Source: Planctomycetota bacterium (GTDB taxonomy: Bacteria > Planctomycetota > OFTM77). Taken from it: a DNA stretch of 35,247 nt. The stretch is taken from contig JAJDCO010000032.1 in NCBI GenBank assembly GCA_029260795.1, forward strand, positions 1 through 35,247. Reading direction: 5' to 3'. Positions 33,779 through 35,247 of the stretch are shown here, piece after piece (positions within the stretch are counted from its first letter, which is position 1; each line of letters begins with the position of its first letter). The notes under the pieces are model-generated. The model made no database searches. It had not been told where the DNA came from and saw only the letters and a program-made list of their open reading frames with translations. Position numbers and translations under genes: made by a program.

Positions 33779-34359
33779 CAGGAACCACCCTTCGAGGAGT
33801 CACCCGACCTGGCGACTCCGAGGATCTCGCGGATCTTGATCAGGCCCCGTCGGGCATGGGTCTTGACGGTCCCGAGCGGCATTGAGGTCTTGGCCGCGAT
33901 CTGCTCGTGAGTCAGTCCCTGATAGATCGACAGCTCGAGGACCTTCTTCTGCTCGGGTCGGAGCTGCTGCAGGGCGAGGGTCGCCTGGGAGGCCTCGTCG
34001 GCAACCTCGACCAGCTCGCCTTCTCGGTTGTGAGGATTGGGAAGCTGGTCCGGCAGCACCTGCGGCGTCGGTCGGCGTGCCGCACGACGGCGCCGATCGA
34101 TGAGGCGACGGCGGGCGATCATGGCGACGAAGGTGGTCTCTGCGGCAATGGAGGCATCGAAGCGCGCCGCGTGTCGCCACAGCTCGATGAAGATCTCCTG
34201 GACGGCGTCTTCGGCCTCGACGACGTCCGAGGTGAACTTGCGCGCCAAGCTCCAGACGAGGCCGCCGTATCGATCGAGAGCCTCGCGGACCGCCGCCTTG
34301 TCACCCGCGGCGATGCGCTCGAGAAGAGACTCCGGAGGAGCGTTCACGGGATCCGCCAT
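33778..34359 (-). CDS. ECF sigma factor of the SigK/RskA type
   Basis: The start is placed at the ATG at 34359 (193 residues), since the longer frame to 34569 crosses a terminator and has no protein-like sequence. Region 2: YGGLVWSLARKFTSDVVEAEDAVQEIFIELW (about 25-60) and the melting segment FVAMIARRRLIDRRRR. Region 4: LRPEQKKVLELSIYQGLTHEQIAAKTSMPLGTVKTHARRGLIKIREIL (about 130-178). The protein resembles the ECF19 (SigK-like) group, matching the RskA-like partner encoded next to it. It directs RNA polymerase to stress-type promoters after release. The message probably starts within or beside the terminator hairpin 27 bases upstream. The neighbouring FAS1 gene is a likely target. Confidence 0.92.
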   Translation of the reverse strand: MADPVNAPPESLLERIAAGDKAAVREALDRYGGLVWSLARKFTSDVVEAEDAVQEIFIELWRHAARFDASIAAETTFVAMIARRRLIDRRRRAARRPTPQVLPDQLPNPHNREGELVEVADEASQATLALQQLRPEQKKVLELSIYQGLTHEQIAAKTSMPLGTVKTHARRGLIKIREILGVARSGDSSKGGS

Positions 34360-34386
34360 CGGTCGTGCAACTCGTTCGAGTGAAAA

Positions 34387-34416
34387 GCCTCCCCGGCTCC
34401 GAGAAGCCGGGGAGGC
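34387..34416 (-). terminator. Intrinsic terminator after the FAS1 gene
   Basis: GCCTCCCCGGCT (34387-34398) and AGCCGGGGAGGC (34405-34416) make a perfect 12-base stem with a six-base loop, followed on the minus strand by TTTT (34386-34383). This is the strongest terminator in the window; it is 64 bases beyond the FAS1 stop and only 27 bases before the sigma factor ATG. Confidence 0.85.
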
Positions 34417-34417
34417 G

Positions 34418-34446
34418 ATAGTATCAGTAGAGCGGTCGCATCGAAA
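34418..34446 (-). promoter_or_regulatory. Candidate extended -10 promoter of the sigma/anti-sigma pair
   Basis: The minus strand shows TGATACTAT (extended -10 with TACTAT at 34418-34423); the -35 position (34441-34446, TTTCGA) is weak. Transcription would start near 34411, inside the terminator hairpin, so the sigma message would begin with a GC-rich stem. It is the only promoter-like element that can explain expression of the sigma gene without read-through. Confidence 0.35.
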
Positions 34447-34480
34447 CGCCTGTCTCAGCATTCCGGCCTTTGCGAAAGGA

Positions 34481-34993
34481 TCAGCTGTCGGACGGGGGCA
34501 GGATGACCGAGTCGATGACGTGGATGACGCCGTTGGTCGCGAGGATGTCCGATTTGACGATCTTGGCACCGTCGATCATCGGAGTATCGCCGTTCATGTG
34601 AACCATGAGGCTCTGCCCGTTCGCCGTCGTTAGCCACTGCGATCCGAGAACGTCCTTGGCCATGAGCTTTCCGGGCACGACGTGGTAGGTGAGAACCCCG
34701 GCAAGCTGCTCCTTGTCTTTCAGTAGCGACGGCACCGTTCCTTCCGGAAGCTTCGCAAAAGCGCTATCGCTCGGCGCGAAGACGGTGAACGGGCCCTTGC
34801 CCTTGAGCGTGTTGACAAGGTCTGCCGCTTTGACGGCCGTGACGAGAGTGTTGAAGGAGCCCGCGGTCACTGCGGTGTCGACGATGTCCATCGTCGGCTT
34901 CGAACGCGGTGAATCGGCGTTCTTTGCGACTTGGGCAGGAAGACCACCGAGAAGGACTGCGGTCGAAGAGACAATTGTAAGGAGGCGGTTCAT
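34481..34993 (-). CDS. Exported FAS1 (fasciclin) domain protein
   Basis: The ATG at 34993 gives 170 residues and a signal peptide (RLLTIVSSTAVLLGG, cleavage near LPAQVA); the longer frame to 35080 would bury it. One FAS1 domain covers about 35-168: DIVDTAVTAGSFNTLVTAVKAA, the H1 box TVFAPSDSAFAKLP, and the H2-type end LTYHVVPGKLMAKDVL through NGVIHVIDSVILPP. Single-domain exported FAS1 proteins resemble MPT70 of mycobacteria and many bacterial surface proteins; they bind proteins or lipids and adhere. It is directly upstream of a SigK/RskA-like pair. A strong terminator follows the gene. Confidence 0.92.
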   Translation of the reverse strand: MNRLLTIVSSTAVLLGGLPAQVAKNADSPRSKPTMDIVDTAVTAGSFNTLVTAVKAADLVNTLKGKGPFTVFAPSDSAFAKLPEGTVPSLLKDKEQLAGVLTYHVVPGKLMAKDVLGSQWLTTANGQSLMVHMNGDTPMIDGAKIVKSDILATNGVIHVIDSVILPPSDS

Positions 34994-35058
34994 CTGGTTA
35001 TCGATCTGGAATGCGGAGCAAAAACTTCGATAGGCGGGGAGATCCCCGTTCAGATGTT

Positions 35059-35086
35059 GAATCGCTGAGAACCCGACCACGGATGC
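35059..35086 (-). promoter_or_regulatory. Candidate ECF-type promoter of the FAS1 gene
   Basis: GCATCC (minus strand, 35081-35086) and CGATTC (35059-35064) are separated by 16 bases. The pair resembles the mycobacterial SigK promoter boxes CCATCC and CGAATA in position and composition. A message would start near 35052, about 60 bases before the FAS1 ATG. Weak evidence, a single site judged by eye. Confidence 0.25.
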
Positions 35087-35161
35087 AGGATTCTCTAGAA
35101 CATCATCTCTGCGAGCGGCGATCCCCGGCGAATGTCGTGTGTCCGGGAGAGCCCAGGCGGG

Positions 35162-35247
35162 CTACCGCCAGGAGTACGCGGTCAAACCGTCCAGCTCGCG
35201 CACGAACACTTGCTGCCCGTCGATTGCGAGGTGGGCCCAAGTCTCGT
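35162..35247 (-). CDS. C-terminal end of a PQQ-like beta-propeller protein (partial)
   Basis: A minus-strand frame enters from the right edge and stops at 35162-35164 after 27 residues. Its sequence ETWAHLAIDGQQVFVREL followed by DGLTAYSWR has the closing pattern of PQQ-binding-like beta-propeller proteins (AHPVI.DGKLYVRD...LYCY type), which are abundant secreted proteins in Planctomycetota. Only this end is visible, so size and function are unknown. It ends 168 bases before the FAS1 start. Confidence 0.6.
   Translation of the reverse strand, partial: ETWAHLAIDGQQVFVRELDGLTAYSWR

Noticed and set aside
34360..34569. 70-codon extension of the ECF sigma factor
   Set aside because: It runs through the FAS1 terminator and 3' end and is Ser/Arg/Thr-rich without the sigma fold.

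Overview
The window is about 35 kb of GC-rich bacterial chromosome, densely coded, with most genes on the minus strand. The gene content points to Planctomycetota: large secreted proteins with DUF1565, DUF6259, cyclase-toroid and discoidin-like modules, ECF sigma factors beside a Ser/Thr kinase or an RskA-type anti-sigma factor, and a PQQ-like propeller end. This is inferred from protein families only, and Myxococcota remains a less likely alternative.

Region by region. (1) Positions 1-5538, minus: a secreted alpha/beta-hydrolase fused to a beta-propeller, whose signal peptide lies one base out of frame across a run of six C, followed by a DUF1565 beta-helix protein that leaves the window. 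(2) 5835-10183, minus: a secreted DUF6259 glycosidase-like protein, a terminator with an embedded promoter, then an exported amidohydrolase and an SMR exporter (Gdx/SugE type) as a two-gene unit. (3) 10584-16696, minus: a type VI secretion spike island with VgrG, a HEAT-repeat protein, a small carboxypeptidase-regulatory-like protein, a LysM/peptidoglycan-binding protein and a 678-residue unknown that is the candidate cargo. A multi-domain membrane-anchored protein (16878-19166) is divergent from it. (4) 19191-19939, plus: a VapBC toxin-antitoxin pair with a readable promoter that predicts a leaderless message. (5) 20145-25271, minus: Ser/Thr kinase, ECF sigma factor, DUF938 methyltransferase and nitrilase in a row. 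(6) 25570-28897: an MJ1255-type glycosyltransferase (minus) divergent from a Ppx/GppA phosphatase and SixA pair (plus). (7) 28898-29308: a convergent intergenic region packed with two tandem-repeat families and a long hairpin. (8) 29309-35247, minus: a secreted cyclase-toroid protein, an RskA-like anti-sigma factor, an ECF sigma factor, a FAS1 protein and the end of a PQQ-like propeller protein.

The genes that most clearly work together are the VgrG island, the VapBC pair, Ppx with SixA, the kinase with its sigma factor, and the FAS1-sigma-RskA unit, which parallels the mycobacterial SigK-RskA-MPT70/83 arrangement. No RNA genes, insertion sequences, CRISPR arrays or origins were recognised. 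Several starts were moved downstream of the longest ORF on the basis of ribosome binding sites, signal peptides or overlap with neighbours.
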